12,857 nt of DNA from Alphaproteobacteria bacterium. Its GTDB lineage: Bacteria > Pseudomonadota > Alphaproteobacteria > Caulobacterales > Caulobacteraceae. Made by a program: the position numbers and the translations under genes. The notes beneath the pieces were generated by a model. It did no database searches. It saw only the letters and a list, made by a program, of their open reading frames with translations, and was not told where the DNA came from. The stretch lies in the NCBI GenBank assembly GCA_018895795.1, contig JAHINZ010000375.1, positions 1 through 12,857 of the forward strand. The letters are read 5' to 3'. Of this stretch, positions 12,472-12,857 are shown in pieces (position 1 is the first letter of the stretch; each line of letters opens with the position of its first letter).

Positions 12472-12857
12472 GCCGGCTGACCCACATCGACGACCAGGGC
12501 CGGGCCCGCATGGTCGATGTCTCCGACAAGGCCTCGACGGTCCGCGAGGCGGTGGCGACCGGTTTCGTGCGGATGACGCCCGAGACCCTGGCCCTGGCGG
12601 TGTCCGGAACCGGCCGCAAGGGCGATGTCCGGGCCGTGGCCGAGATCGCCGGCGTGATGGCCGCCAAGAGAACCTCGGACCTGATCCCGCTGTGCCATCC
12701 GTTGGCCTTGTCGAAGGTGGTGGTCGAGGTCGAGCCCGGCGAGGGCGGGCTGTCGGTGACCGCGCGGGTCAAGACCACCGGCCCGACCGGGGTCGAGATG
12801 GAGGCCCTGACCGCCGTCTCGGTGGCCTGTCTGACCATCTATGACATGCTCAAAGCC
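12468..12857 (+). CDS. moaC: Cyclic pyranopterin monophosphate synthase MoaC, 3' end cut off
   Basis: MoaC acts after MoaA and converts 3',8-cyclo-dihydro-GTP to cyclic pyranopterin monophosphate. The first 130 residues are visible of the roughly 160 expected; the window ends in frame. Diagnostic motifs are MVDVSDKASTVREAVA (15-30), GRKGDVRAVAEIAGVMAAK (49-67) with Lys51, DLIPLCHPL (71-79) with His77, and MEALTAVSVACLTIYDMLKA (111-130), ending at Asp126 and Lys129 of the active site. The GTG at 12468 overlaps the moaB stop (GTGA), and moaC is the fifth gene of the operon. The normal MoaC N terminus (LTHIDDQGRARMVDVSDK) follows this GTG directly, so the start is well supported. Confidence 0.95.
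   Translation, partial: MSRLTHIDDQGRARMVDVSDKASTVREAVATGFVRMTPETLALAVSGTGRKGDVRAVAEIAGVMAAKRTSDLIPLCHPLALSKVVVEVEPGEGGLSVTARVKTTGPTGVEMEALTAVSVACLTIYDMLKA

Noticed and set aside
1..12857. tRNA, rRNA, CRISPR, insertion sequence or prophage structural genes
   Set aside because: No repeated spacer pattern, transposase or integrase motif, or cloverleaf was seen on either strand by eye. Nearly all of the sequence is accounted for by genes.

Overview
The window is very GC-rich with strongly G/C-biased third codon positions. Its gene content is typical of an aerobic alphaproteobacterium, most likely Caulobacter or a close relative such as Phenylobacterium. This placement rests on protein style (PAS hybrid kinase, IorAB oxidoreductase, small LuxR-HTH/membrane-protein genes) and not on a marker gene.

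Layout. (1) 1-1759: 3' part of a PAS/PAS hybrid sensor kinase with a C-terminal receiver. (2) 1831-3477: an MHS-type MFS transporter with an unusual extra periplasmic domain. Its stop codon interlocks with that of the convergent gene. (3) Minus strand, 4695 down to 3474: a two-gene unit encoding an MliC-type lysozyme-inhibitor lipoprotein and a CysG-like siroheme protein with a truncated methyltransferase domain. (4) 4922-7650: iorA-iorB, encoding the [2Fe-2S] and molybdopterin subunits of an isoquinoline 1-oxidoreductase-like enzyme, closed by a strong hairpin. (5) 7714-9557: a run of small genes of unknown function. It holds a LuxR-type HTH reading frame ending in a membrane helix, a second gene nested in another frame, a helical protein, a five-helix membrane protein whose start codon lies inside a long inverted repeat, and a 72-residue protein. 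(6) 10163 down to 9561: a MocA/MobA-like nucleotidyltransferase. (7) 10193-12857: moaA-moaD-moaE-moaB-moaC, with moaC cut by the window edge.

How the parts connect. IorAB-type enzymes use molybdenum cofactor, usually as the cytosine dinucleotide (MCD). The right half encodes the route from GTP to cyclic pyranopterin (MoaA, MoaC), the small subunit and most of the large subunit of MPT synthase (MoaD, MoaE), adenylylation (MoaB) and a candidate nucleotide-attaching enzyme (MocA-like). A likely consumer and its cofactor supply therefore sit within 8 kb of each other, separated by the uncharacterised small-gene cassette.

The best candidates for something undescribed are that cassette (nested frames at 7714-8445, hairpin over the start at 8924), the MHS transporter's periplasmic insert and the truncated CysG. 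No tRNA, rRNA, CRISPR array, insertion sequence or phage structural gene was seen.
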